Shown in pieces: positions 1 through 8,006 of a DNA stretch of 16,619 nucleotides. The DNA is taken from assembly GCA_002327905.1 (NCBI GenBank), contig DCUY01000078.1:1-16619 (forward strand). Direction: 5' to 3'. This DNA is from Caldifarciminota bacterium UBA2202 (lineage in GTDB: Bacteria > Hydrothermota > 32-111). Every line of letters begins with the position of its first letter. Position 1 is the first letter of the stretch. The notes beneath the pieces are model-generated. The model saw only the letters and a program-made list of their open reading frames with translations, ran no database searches and was not told where the DNA came from. Position numbers and translations under genes: made by a program.

Positions 1-178
1 CCGCGAGGTAAAAACACCATGTGCTGAAGCACAAAGCGAATGAGGATGTCATCACAAGGTAGCACATCATGTGGCAGGCAGAAATTGTTGGACTGCTCTT
101 TGAGCACTCCAACTCTACTCCATCATGATACAGCTGCCGGGGATGATGTGCGAATGAGCGCCGGGCTTCTCGCCACCA
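1..178. ncRNA. GC-rich self-complementary non-coding element (possible structured RNA or repeat end)
   Basis: No convincing reading frame crosses this stretch, and it is GC-richer than what follows. It contains nested inverted repeats. GCACATCAT (62-70) pairs perfectly with ATGATGTGC (143-151). Inside that, GGCAG (73-77) pairs with CTGCC (134-138). Inside that lies a hairpin at 87-113, with arms GTTGGACTGCTC and GAGCACTCCAAC, a TTT loop and a single C-C mismatch. A separate small hairpin TGTGC-TGAA-GCACA sits at 20-33, and GCGAG (3-7) can pair with CTCGC (169-173), closing the whole domain. Properly nested stems of this kind are expected of a folded RNA or of the terminal repeat of a mobile element. 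I do not recognise a family. It lacks the signatures I know for RNase P RNA, SRP RNA, tmRNA or a group II intron domain V. The strand is undetermined, and the element may be cut by the window edge. Confidence 0.45.
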
Positions 179-252
179 AATATGTATTTTTTCTTTAATA
201 AACGATATCTAAAAATGGTGTTTTTTGGAACCACCGTCCCTGAAAAAATATA

Positions 253-280
253 TTGCATTTTAAGAATGAAAATGTATAAT
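253..280 (+). promoter_or_regulatory. Promoter of the AEC carrier, leaderless layout
   Basis: TTGCAT (253-258), a 16-base spacer and a perfect TATAAT (275-280) are followed by six bases and the ATG at 287. Transcription would start at or within a base or two of the ATG, and no ribosome binding site precedes it. This argues against the upstream in-frame ATGs at 182, 266 and 272, which would lie before or inside the promoter. Confidence 0.6.
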
Positions 281-286
281 AGTTTT

Positions 287-1213
287 ATGGTAGAAATAAT
301 TTCTTCAATCACATCCTTCTCACTCTTCTTCATAACAGGCATCACAATAGCATTTATTATCAAAAAAAATGACAGTAGCGAAAATATATTCAAGACTATA
401 GAAACACTCTTCTTCTCTTTAGCGCTTCCCTCAATTCTATTTGTGCAGATACTTAAATCGTATGACATGCAGAATCCTCTCTCTCTGCTTCCGAGACTTT
501 TTCTCTTAGCATTAATAATAATCTTTGCTTCTGCGCTCTCAGTCTTTATCCTGCGCTTTACTGTAAAGAGGAGCTTATTCAAATCACTCGCTCTTTGCAT
601 CCTGATTCCAAATGCTTTTATGATACCCGTTCTCTTCATATATGATGATATGGGATTATCAAATTCCGTCATGTCTCTCTATGCGATCTTCTCAATATTC
701 TTTATTCCGGCATATTTGACTGCAATGCGCCTCTTCGGCAGAATCAAGTCAAACAAAGAGGCATTGAAGAAGTCATTATCACTTATATTCATCTCACAGG
801 TTCTTGCTCTCTTCATATCAGCGACCTCTCTTTACAATTATCTTCCTTGGATGATATATATACAATTCGAAACCATTCAGCTATTGACAATTCCGCTGAT
901 AGTTCTTCTTTTGGGATTTTACCTGATAAAATCCCTTCCGCATCTGAGAGAGATTGATTTTCAGAACACGGGAATCTTCCTTCTTCTGAAGCATATTCTG
1001 ATTCCCCTCATAACATTCATATCAATATACATCTTCAACATAGAATACAAATTTGCAGTGTCATTACTTCTTATCGCATCTTCGCCTATGAACCCCATAT
1101 TTCTTGAAGAGAATGAAGACAAAAAATCATCTCATCAGATATTTTTCTTTTCAATGCTCTGCTCAGCACTGCTCATACCGTTAAGCATGTATCTTCTCAA
1201 TCTTCTTTATTGA
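287..1213 (+). CDS. AEC-family (auxin efflux carrier-like) membrane transporter
   Basis: The 308-residue product is almost entirely hydrophobic, with roughly ten membrane segments separated by short charged loops. Family clues are the N-terminal half (a Phe/Leu-rich helix, then a loop with FKTIETLFFSLALPSILF) and the C-terminal SLLLIASSPMNP region, which fit the AEC/malonate-permease fold. Members export or import small organic anions such as malonate, malate or auxin; the substrate cannot be read here. The frame stays open back to 182, but I place the start at 287. That ATG sits six bases after a TATAAT hexamer and gives the usual family length of about 300 residues, while the longer version adds a 35-residue tail containing the promoter. 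It is monocistronic, and the next gene has its own promoter 45 bases on. The assignment rests on overall pattern, not on a diagnostic motif. Confidence 0.72.
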   Translation: MVEIISSITSFSLFFITGITIAFIIKKNDSSENIFKTIETLFFSLALPSILFVQILKSYDMQNPLSLLPRLFLLALIIIFASALSVFILRFTVKRSLFKSLALCILIPNAFMIPVLFIYDDMGLSNSVMSLYAIFSIFFIPAYLTAMRLFGRIKSNKEALKKSLSLIFISQVLALFISATSLYNYLPWMIYIQFETIQLLTIPLIVLLLGFYLIKSLPHLREIDFQNTGIFLLLKHILIPLITFISIYIFNIEYKFAVSLLLIASSPMNPIFLEENEDKKSSHQIFFFSMLCSALLIPLSMYLLNLLY

Positions 1214-1222
1214 TGTTTACTC

Positions 1223-1250
1223 TTGATTAACTTTTTTAAATAAGTAAAAT
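1223..1250 (+). promoter_or_regulatory. Promoter of the PHP-EIIA-mnmG operon, leaderless layout
   Basis: TTGATT (1223-1228), a 16-base spacer and TAAAAT (1245-1250) are followed by seven bases and the ATG at 1258. There is no purine-rich ribosome binding site between them, so the first gene of the operon is probably translated from a leaderless or near-leaderless mRNA. Confidence 0.55.
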
Positions 1251-1257
1251 ATTAGAA

Positions 1258-2028
1258 ATGATAGATATACATACGCATCTGCTTTACGGGCTTGATGACG
1301 GCGCTGAGACTCTTGACGAGACTCTTGCGATGCTTCGTCTCGCATCGAATTCCTCCACAAAGGAATTGATTTTCACTCCGCATATTGCGGAGGAATTCAA
1401 ATTTCCTATAGACCTTGCTGTTGAAAAGTTCAAAGAGGTCAAAGAGGCATCTGCAAAAGCGAAGATTGACATAAAACTCCATCTCGGTTTTGAAGTGCGC
1501 CTTGACAAGGAAATATTCGCCAAGCATGAATTTGATTTTGAGAGACTCACAATAAATAAAGAGGAAAAATATATTCTTGTGGAATTTCCGTTTCTTGACA
1601 TTCCCCCATATTACAAAGAGATAATTAAGTATATTACTACCTCGGACATTACACCGATTATAGTTCATCCTTTGAGAAACAGCAGAATTATTCAGAATCT
1701 TTCAATTATTAAAGAGCTCTGCTCCCTCGGATGTCTGATGCAATTCAATGCGGATGACACTCGCGACCCACGTTCGTCAGGCATACTTCTCCGGCTCTTG
1801 AAGCAGAATTTGGTGCATTTCATAGCATCTGATGCGCACTCGATTGACATGAGGCCCCCGATTTTATCCAATGCGTACAGATTCATAGAGAAGAGAGCGG
1901 GAAAAAAATATGCTGAAGGGCTCTTCATAGAGAATCCGCGCAAAGTTCTTGAAGGCGACATCATAGATGACTGGGGCTTGCAAAATGGCGGGTTTTTTGA
2001 TAGAATTAAAGATATTTTTAACAGATAG
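1258..2028 (+). CDS. PHP-domain phosphatase of the CpsB/YwqE type
   Basis: The 256-residue protein starts with MIDIHTHLLYGLDDGAE, the opening of bacterial CpsB/CapC/YwqE tyrosine-protein phosphatases, in which a PHP domain binds a metal cluster. Likely metal ligands are H5 and H7 (HxH), H42 in TPHI, E79 in GFEVR, H137 in HPLRN, and D192/H194 in SDAH. The length matches the family (about 255). Known members dephosphorylate tyrosine kinases that control capsule or exopolysaccharide export. No such kinase or polysaccharide gene is in the window, so the natural substrate here is open; other phosphoesters are possible. It is the first gene of an operon with the EIIA gene (8-base gap) and mnmG. The start is the ATG seven bases after the -10 hexamer, with no upstream in-frame alternative needed. 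Confidence 0.82.
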   Translation: MIDIHTHLLYGLDDGAETLDETLAMLRLASNSSTKELIFTPHIAEEFKFPIDLAVEKFKEVKEASAKAKIDIKLHLGFEVRLDKEIFAKHEFDFERLTINKEEKYILVEFPFLDIPPYYKEIIKYITTSDITPIIVHPLRNSRIIQNLSIIKELCSLGCLMQFNADDTRDPRSSGILLRLLKQNLVHFIASDAHSIDMRPPILSNAYRFIEKRAGKKYAEGLFIENPRKVLEGDIIDDWGLQNGGFFDRIKDIFNR

Positions 2029-2036
2029 GTGTAAAT

Positions 2037-2498
2037 ATGGAATTTCTCTATGAACTCTTGAATGAATCTCTCGTAAGATCTGATTTGAAATCTGCAAGCA
2101 AAAGCGATGTGATTGATGAGCTTGCCGAAATACTTGTTTCAAATGAGATAATCAAAGACAAAGTCTCCCTGATGGACAAGCTTGTCGAGAGAGAGAAAAT
2201 CGAAACCACTGGTGTGGGGCACGGAATAGCTATTCCTCATGCAAGAACCGAGACAGTGAACGGTCTTGCTCTCTGTTTCGGAGTTTCGAGAGAGGGAATA
2301 GATTATGATGCACTTGACGGGAAGCCTGTCAATATTTTTTTCCTGATAGTATCCAATGAAGAGAACAAGAACAGATACATTCAGCTTCTCGCAAGAATAT
2401 CGCGGATATGCAGAAAGGATTCCTTCAGAGAAAAAATCATGAACAGTGAAACAGAAAAAGAAATTATTTCAATATTCAGGGAAGAAGAAAAGTTCTAA
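2037..2498 (+). CDS. PTS EIIA domain protein (fructose/nitrogen-type, EIIA-2)
   Basis: This is a single-domain, 153-residue EIIA of the mannitol/fructose/Ntr family. The active-site histidine is H68 in GVGHGIAIPHAR, the hallmark motif, and the C-terminal half (IFFLIVSNEENKNRYIQLLA) follows the family pattern. In phosphorelays the histidine accepts phosphate from HPr or NPr. Stand-alone EIIA-2 proteins usually regulate rather than transport sugar. No EIIB, EIIC, HPr or EI gene is visible here. The start follows an AGGTG ribosome binding site and lies 8 bases after the PHP gene. The stop codon TAA abuts the mnmG ATG directly. Sitting between a phosphatase and a tRNA-modification gene, it may be a regulatory output module; that is inference. 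Confidence 0.85.
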   Translation: MEFLYELLNESLVRSDLKSASKSDVIDELAEILVSNEIIKDKVSLMDKLVEREKIETTGVGHGIAIPHARTETVNGLALCFGVSREGIDYDALDGKPVNIFFLIVSNEENKNRYIQLLARISRICRKDSFREKIMNSETEKEIISIFREEEKF

Positions 2499-4277
2499 AT
2501 GCTCGAATGCGACATAGTCGTAGTGGGCGGGGGCCATGCAGGTATAGAGGCAGTTACAATAATAGAGCAATTATCTCTCAAAACAGCATTCATAACCCTT
2601 GATAAAAACAAAATCGGTTACCCTTCCTGCAATCCTTCAATCGGAGGAATAGCAAAGAGCCACCTTGTTTACGAGCTTGATGTCTTCGGAGGATTGATGC
2701 CCATTTTAACAGATTCTACGGGGATACACAACAAACTTCTGAATTCAAGCAAGGGACCTGCCGTCTGGTCTCTCAGAACACAGATTGATTCGGATGATTA
2801 TCCGGCAGATGCATTGAAGAGAATATCCTCTTTTAAGAATACATTAATTGTGGAGGATGAAGTTTTAAGAATTGAAACTGATGAAAATAGAGTGACAGGA
2901 GTCGTATGCGAAAAGAGCGGATTCATAAAGGCAGAGGCAGTAGTAATAGCAACAGGAACATTTCTTGGCGGAAGAATATTCATAGGCCATGACTCATTTC
3001 CTGCAGGGAGATATTCTGAAAAAAATTCCCAGTTCCTCTCAGATTCACTTAAAAATCTGCGGCTCTCTTTAATCCGCTTAAAGACAGGCACTCCATCGCG
3101 CTCATACAGAGATTCAATTGATTTTTCAAAACTCGAGGAGCAGGCTGGAGAGGAGGAGACAGGTTCATTCTCTGTTCTATCAAATGATAAAACGCGGAAT
3201 ATTGAGAAATGTTTTATCGGGCATACGAATTTAAGGACGCATGAGATAATTAAAGATAATCTTCAGTCATCAGCTCTGTACTCGGGGCTTATAACAGGCA
3301 TCGGACCCCGCTATTGTCCGTCCATTGAGGACAAGATAGTCAGATTTGCAGGAAGAGAATCGCACACTGTATTTATTGAGCCAATGGGTATTGAGAGCGA
3401 ACTCATGTATATAAACGGCACATCATCATCTCTGCCCGAAGAGATTCAATATAAATTTCTCCGCACTATTTTGGGATTTGAAAATATCAGATTTTTCCAG
3501 CCGGGATATGCAATCGAGTATGATGCTGTTGATACGCGGGAGATAAAACCCACTATGGAGACAAAGAAAATCGAGGGATTATATCTTGCCGGGCAGATTA
3601 ACGGAACAAGCGGATATGAGGAGGCGGCGGCTCAGGGCTTCACTGCAGGCCTCAACAGCGCTCTTAAAGTTTTAAGGAGAGATGAAATCATTTTCGACAG
3701 ATATACGAATTACATAGGCGTATTAACTGATGATTTGGTGAAGAAGGAGATTAAGGAGCCGTACAGGCTCTTCACATCGCGCTCCGAGAACCGCCTCGCA
3801 TTGAGACAGGACAATAATTTCGTCAGAATGATTCCTTATGCTGATAAAGTAGGATTGGACAATCCTTCGCTTACAAAATACAAAAAAATTAATGAAGAAT
3901 ATTTACTAATGAAGACTGAATTATTCAATGAGAAAGACGAACTCAAACAGAAATATAAAATTTTCAATGACCCGTCAAAGAGTTTTTTATCATTCAGAGA
4001 TCAGTTTCCGGAACATTCAAGAAGAGCTCTCCTTGCAATGTACTCAGAGATAAAATATGCAGGATACATTGAGAGGTACAGGCGCACCACGAAGAGAATT
4101 CTATATTACAAGGACTATGAAATATCAAGCAAAGAGATTCTTCTATCATCAAATATTATTTCAAAAGAGGCAAAGGAGGTTATAAAAATTTCTGACATTC
4201 AAAAGGTAAGGGACTTGTTCGGGCTTATAGATCCGTCTGATATTGAAAATGTGATTTTAATTTTAAAGAAAAAATAG
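2499..4277 (+). CDS. mnmG: tRNA uridine-5-carboxymethylaminomethyl modification enzyme MnmG (GidA)
   Basis: MnmG is the FAD-dependent partner of MnmE; together they install the cmnm5 group on wobble U34 of certain tRNAs in the cytoplasm. Clear marks: FAD-binding GGGHAG near residue 10; CNPSIGG with C44; NSSKGPAVW at 82-90; RYCPSIEDK with C273, the second conserved cysteine; INGTSGYEEAAAQG at 368-380; and a RLFTSRSENRLALRQDN stretch where most relatives have Tyr after the Glu. At 592 residues it is slightly shorter than the usual ~620. The C-terminal helical domain is diverged: the family's ASRI-type motif near the end reads KVRDLFGLIDPSDI. The ATG directly follows the stop of the EIIA gene, implying translational coupling. 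MnmE is not in the window. The identification is firm. Confidence 0.95.
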   Translation: MLECDIVVVGGGHAGIEAVTIIEQLSLKTAFITLDKNKIGYPSCNPSIGGIAKSHLVYELDVFGGLMPILTDSTGIHNKLLNSSKGPAVWSLRTQIDSDDYPADALKRISSFKNTLIVEDEVLRIETDENRVTGVVCEKSGFIKAEAVVIATGTFLGGRIFIGHDSFPAGRYSEKNSQFLSDSLKNLRLSLIRLKTGTPSRSYRDSIDFSKLEEQAGEEETGSFSVLSNDKTRNIEKCFIGHTNLRTHEIIKDNLQSSALYSGLITGIGPRYCPSIEDKIVRFAGRESHTVFIEPMGIESELMYINGTSSSLPEEIQYKFLRTILGFENIRFFQPGYAIEYDAVDTREIKPTMETKKIEGLYLAGQINGTSGYEEAAAQGFTAGLNSALKVLRRDEIIFDRYTNYIGVLTDDLVKKEIKEPYRLFTSRSENRLALRQDNNFVRMIPYADKVGLDNPSLTKYKKINEEYLLMKTELFNEKDELKQKYKIFNDPSKSFLSFRDQFPEHSRRALLAMYSEIKYAGYIERYRRTTKRILYYKDYEISSKEILLSSNIISKEAKEVIKISDIQKVRDLFGLIDPSDIENVILILKKK

Positions 4278-4279
4278 AA

Positions 4280-4540
4280 TCAACTTCCGCAGGAGCATCC
4301 GTCATCGCATTTGTGTTTTGTGCAGGTCTTTGAAGATTCGATCTTCTTATCGCTTCCCTTTTTCTTATAGTCATTGACATAAAAACCGGATCCCTTGAAT
4401 ATGATATTGCTATTTTCGCTCAATTGCTTTGATGCCTTTGCTTTGCATTTCGGACATTTCACATTGGGGGTCTCTGACATTTTATGGAAGACATTGAAGA
4501 CTGTCTTGCACTTTGAACACACATAATCGTAATTAGGCAT
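4280..4540 (-). CDS. FmdB-family zinc ribbon protein with Cys-rich tail
   Basis: This 86-residue protein begins MPNYDYVCSKC, the typical FmdB/CxxC_CXXC_SSSS opening. Two CxxC pairs (C8/C11 and C29/C32) form a zinc ribbon, followed by the conserved FKGSGFYVNDY segment around residues 48-58. The last 15 residues add four more cysteines (C73, C78, C82, C84) and a histidine, which could bind a further metal. FmdB proteins are named after regulators linked to amidase genes, but the general function is unknown. A GGAG ribosome binding site stands six bases before the ATG. The gene follows groEL on the same strand with a hairpin in between, so it may be read through from groESL. Its stop lies two bases from the stop of the convergent mnmG. 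Confidence 0.85.
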   Translation of the reverse strand: MPNYDYVCSKCKTVFNVFHKMSETPNVKCPKCKAKASKQLSENSNIIFKGSGFYVNDYKKKGSDKKIESSKTCTKHKCDDGCSCGS

Positions 4541-4552
4541 ATTGCTCCAAAG

Positions 4553-4583
4553 ATAAGGCGGGCCTAAATGACCCGCCCTTATT
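4553..4583. terminator. GC hairpin between groEL and the FmdB gene
   Basis: ATAA-GGCGGG (4553-4562) pairs with CCCGCC-c-TTAT (4572-4582, one bulged base) around a nine-base loop. It is the only GC-rich stem in the area. On the minus strand it follows groEL and is trailed by only a mixed T-containing tract, so it may attenuate rather than stop transcription into the FmdB gene. On the plus strand it is trailed by a T-rich tract and could terminate mnmG transcripts that run antisense through the FmdB gene. Confidence 0.6.
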
Positions 4584-4593
4584 TATCGTTTTA

Positions 4594-6246
<1,653 letters not shown>

Positions 6247-6534
6247 TTATTTTACTATCGCCAATATGTCTGTTGAATCCATAATCAGATAATCAACTCC
6301 GCCTATCTCTATTTCGGTTCCTGAATATTTGCCGAAGAGAATTATGTCGCCCGGCTTTACATCAGCATCTTTTCCGTCAACTTTTTTTGATGCAGCGATT
6401 ACTTCACCCTGCTGAGGTTTCTCTTTTGCCGTGTCAGGAATGATTATCGAACCCTTCTTGACTTCTTTTTCTTCCAGCCTCTTGATAAGCACTTTGCCAT
6501 TGAGGGGCTGAATCTTATTCTCCTTCTGTGTCAT
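6247..6534 (-). CDS. groES: Co-chaperonin GroES (10 kDa)
   Basis: The 95-residue co-chaperonin forms the heptameric cap on GroEL. The family pattern is clear: N-terminal IQPLNGKVLIKRLE, the mobile loop KKGSIIIPDTAKEKPQQGEV (the IIIP stretch contacts GroEL), then PGDIILFGKYSGTEI and the C-terminal DYLIMDSTDILAIV. An optimal AAGGAGGT ribosome binding site lies at 6541-6548 on the minus strand, six bases before the ATG. It is the first gene of the groESL operon; the promoter and a candidate operator lie within 90 bases upstream. Confidence 0.97.
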   Translation of the reverse strand: MTQKENKIQPLNGKVLIKRLEEKEVKKGSIIIPDTAKEKPQQGEVIAASKKVDGKDADVKPGDIILFGKYSGTEIEIGGVDYLIMDSTDILAIVK

Positions 6535-6569
6535 AAAAATACCTCCTTATAGTTATTTTATGTTTACAA

Positions 6570-6587
6570 CATTTAACCCATTAAATG
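6570..6587. promoter_or_regulatory. 18-base inverted repeat, candidate groESL operator
   Basis: On the minus strand this reads CATTTAA-TGGG-TTAAATG, a perfect 7+4+7 inverted repeat. It lies just downstream of the proposed -10, where a CIRCE element usually sits in HrcA-controlled groESL operons. The CIRCE sequence itself (TTAGCACTC-N9-GAGTGCTAA) is absent. A second small inverted repeat, ATGTT-GTA-AACAT, follows nearby. Confidence 0.4.
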
Positions 6588-6594
6588 GTCTTAT

Positions 6595-6622
6595 AATTTA
6601 ACTGATATAGCAAAAATGTCAA
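6595..6622 (-). promoter_or_regulatory. Likely groESL promoter
   Basis: A perfect TTGACA (complement of 6617-6622) is followed after 16 bases by TAAATT (complement of 6595-6600), a weak -10 matching four of six consensus bases. TATAAG at 6590-6595 is closer to consensus, but the spacing of 21 bases is too long. The start would fall near 6588, giving a leader of about 54 bases with a strong ribosome binding site. Confidence 0.5.
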
Positions 6623-6836
6623 GAGGAAAATTGCATTATAATAAAACTCCCTTCTTTTTTTATCCTTTCCTTTTCCTCTTAACCATCGTCTATATAAATA
6701 CTTATATGGGGGACGGTGTATCATTTTTATCATGTTTTTTTGACGCATAAATTTAAAAATCTAATTATTAAAAATAGCTTTAGTTCTTCACTGCATTCAA
6801 AAACCAGAATTTTAAAAATAGGTTATAGAATATTTG
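6623..6836. other. AT-rich intergenic stretch upstream of the groESL promoter
   Basis: Together with 6535-6622 this forms a gap of about 300 bases without a convincing gene. I see no ORF with a ribosome binding site. The one notable item is a hairpin at 6687-6715: an outer CGTC/GACG stem and an inner ATATAA/TTATAT stem around a four-base loop. No T-tract follows it on the minus strand, so I do not call it a terminator for the gene ending at 6837; on the plus strand a T-rich stretch follows. Confidence 0.4.
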
Positions 6837-7031
6837 CTATTTTTTCCTCATCGGACATGAGGAACAGGTCATTTTTTCATTCTTGTCTATTCGTATTTTA
6901 ATATGATGAGTCTTTTCTGCATATTTTAATATATGTATAATCATCTCTCGATCAATCTTAAACTTACGCATCACTTCACTCAATGAAACCATTTTGTTTA
7001 TTTTTATATATTCGATTATTTCTTCAAACAT
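6837..7031 (-). CDS. FeoC-like small winged-helix protein
   Basis: The 64-residue product starts MFEEIIEYIKINKMVSLSEV and continues with a helix-turn-helix-like segment (SEVMRKFKIDREMIIHILKYAEK) and a short basic tail carrying a cysteine pair, CSSC, near the C-terminus. Order and size match FeoC-like winged-helix proteins, which in some bacteria bind an Fe-S cluster and modulate the FeoB transporter, but those usually carry four cysteines and only two are present here. The frame is open to a TTG at 7046; I prefer the ATG at 7031. No clear ribosome binding site is seen. The gene overlaps the end of the preceding ORF by 16 bases. It is 4 kb from feoAB, so a role in iron uptake is only a possibility. 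Confidence 0.5.
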   Translation of the reverse strand: MFEEIIEYIKINKMVSLSEVMRKFKIDREMIIHILKYAEKTHHIKIRIDKNEKMTCSSCPMRKK

Positions 7032-7342
7032 TTTTTGTTTGAGCAAGAACTCTGTCTTCTAAAACCACCCTCTGCAAGAAGATCAGTTTTATCTGAATAA
7101 AGAGTTTTATTGTTTGCGTTAAATTCTAATTTCAATTTCAAAGGAAGTTTTACTAAATAGATAACTTTATAGCGTAAGCAATAATATTTTTCTTTGCTTT
7201 TTTTCATTTTAAAAGAAATCAAAAGATGAAATGCAGTTATTGTTGATTTTAAAACAGTTTCCAATGAAACATCACTTAATGTTTCTTCTATAAAGTCTTT
7301 TCCGATTATTTTCAGTAATCTTTTTTTGTCTTTAGCTTTCAT
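7016..7342 (-). CDS. Hypothetical protein, 108 residues
   Basis: I do not recognise this protein. It is Lys/Leu-rich and basic, with a helical N-terminal third (MKAKDKKRLLKIIGKDF), a central segment predicted to be strand-rich (KYYCLRYKVIYLVKLPLKLK), and a C-terminal tail with two cysteines, SSCSNKKC. There is no signal peptide or clear membrane span. It begins 18 bases after the stop of the broken restriction endonuclease gene and overlaps the FeoC-like gene by 16 bases, suggesting a shared transcript. No ribosome binding site is evident before the ATG. AT-rich codon use matches the rest of the restriction-modification block. It could be a chance ORF, but its length in an AT-rich area and the coupled arrangement favour a real gene. 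Confidence 0.45.
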   Translation of the reverse strand: MKAKDKKRLLKIIGKDFIEETLSDVSLETVLKSTITAFHLLISFKMKKSKEKYYCLRYKVIYLVKLPLKLKLEFNANNKTLYSDKTDLLAEGGFRRQSSCSNKKCLKK

Positions 7343-7352
7343 ATATTCGCGT

Positions 7353-7374
7353 TAATGAAATTATTTCACATTAA
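7353..7374. repeat. Imperfect inverted repeat at the end of the endonuclease gene
   Basis: TTAATG and CATTAA flank an AAAT/ATTT stem, with the core TGAAAT-T-ATTTCA (7356-7368) being a perfect 13-base palindrome. It overlaps the stop of the endonuclease gene and precedes the 108-residue ORF. It could be an operator or a weak hairpin; the base pairs are nearly all A-T. Confidence 0.25.
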
Positions 7375-8003
7375 TAGATTCCTCATAAACAACGATCAAA
7401 CCTCCATCTTCATACATTCTTCTATTATCTGAATTGAATTCATATTCTACATCGCACAACAAGTTTCTTGCATCTAATATTTTAATATCATCAGTTTTAT
7501 AAACTCCAGACTCTATTTGAACAATTGAATATGCAAAAATTAAATGATATGCATCCTTAGTCACTTTGAAATCTGTATTTGGAGACAAATAGAAACTTCG
7601 CCGAGTAGTATCAATATTCTTCATGTTATAAGTTTTACATTCAATATAAAAATCTTTGCCATTTAAATTGACATATATCCGGGTAACCAGCAGACCTTTT
7701 ACCGCCTTCGTTAGTTATTGGTATAGACGCACTGAATCCAAGGGACTCAAATGCTTCAATAATAAATGGCTCTGCATAATTTCCAACTTCATTTGGTCTT
7801 ACAGATTTTATTCCTTCTTTATTAATATTTATTGAACTTAATTTTATGGCTTTTTTTAAAACTTCATTTTCAGACAAATCATACTCCAAGATTTTATTTC
7901 CACATATGCTTTCAATAATCAAATACAAAGGAATATTCCTTATTGGATTCAGCATTTGCTTTATAACACTTTCTAATATTTCAACCTGTTTATTTTCATT
8001 CAT
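7361..8003 (-). pseudogene. Type II restriction endonuclease, frameshifted in the catalytic core
   Basis: Two consecutive reading frames make one protein of about 214 residues. The first (8003-7641) runs to GGKRSAGYPDI, then goes out of frame and stops. The second frame resumes as YVNLNGKDFYIECKTYN and runs to the stop at 7361. Joined, they give PD-x13-ECK, the PD-(D/E)xK nuclease signature, exactly across the break. The break falls in ATATAT at 7673-7678. One extra AT unit (two bases) would restore the frame; removing one base also would, but gives a less typical PDYV. The gene starts three bases after the methyltransferase stop with an AAGGA ribosome binding site, the normal order for a restriction-modification pair. 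Reinitiation at the ATG at 7624 would yield only the C-terminal part. Either the gene is off or the assembly has an indel. Confidence 0.75.
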
Positions 8004-8006
8004 GAA

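Noticed and set aside
87..113. Hairpin ends GTTGGAC and YYYAAC recall an integron attC site.
   Set aside because: The GTT and AAC ends are in the opposite order to attC, and no cassette or integrase gene is nearby.
148..175. GTGCG as a possible 5' end of a group II intron.
   Set aside because: No further intron domains, domain V or reverse transcriptase gene are present; the downstream gene is a carrier.
166..178. A CCACCA run suggesting the 3' end of a tRNA or tmRNA.
   Set aside because: No T-arm or GGTTCGA-type loop precedes it and no matching acceptor arm is found.
182..286. N-terminal extension of the AEC carrier by 35 residues.
   Set aside because: It contains the predicted promoter and makes the protein longer than the family.
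115..672. A 185-codon minus-strand ORF overlapping the AEC gene.
   Set aside because: It is antisense to a strong membrane-protein gene, its product resembles nothing, and part of it covers the folded non-coding element.
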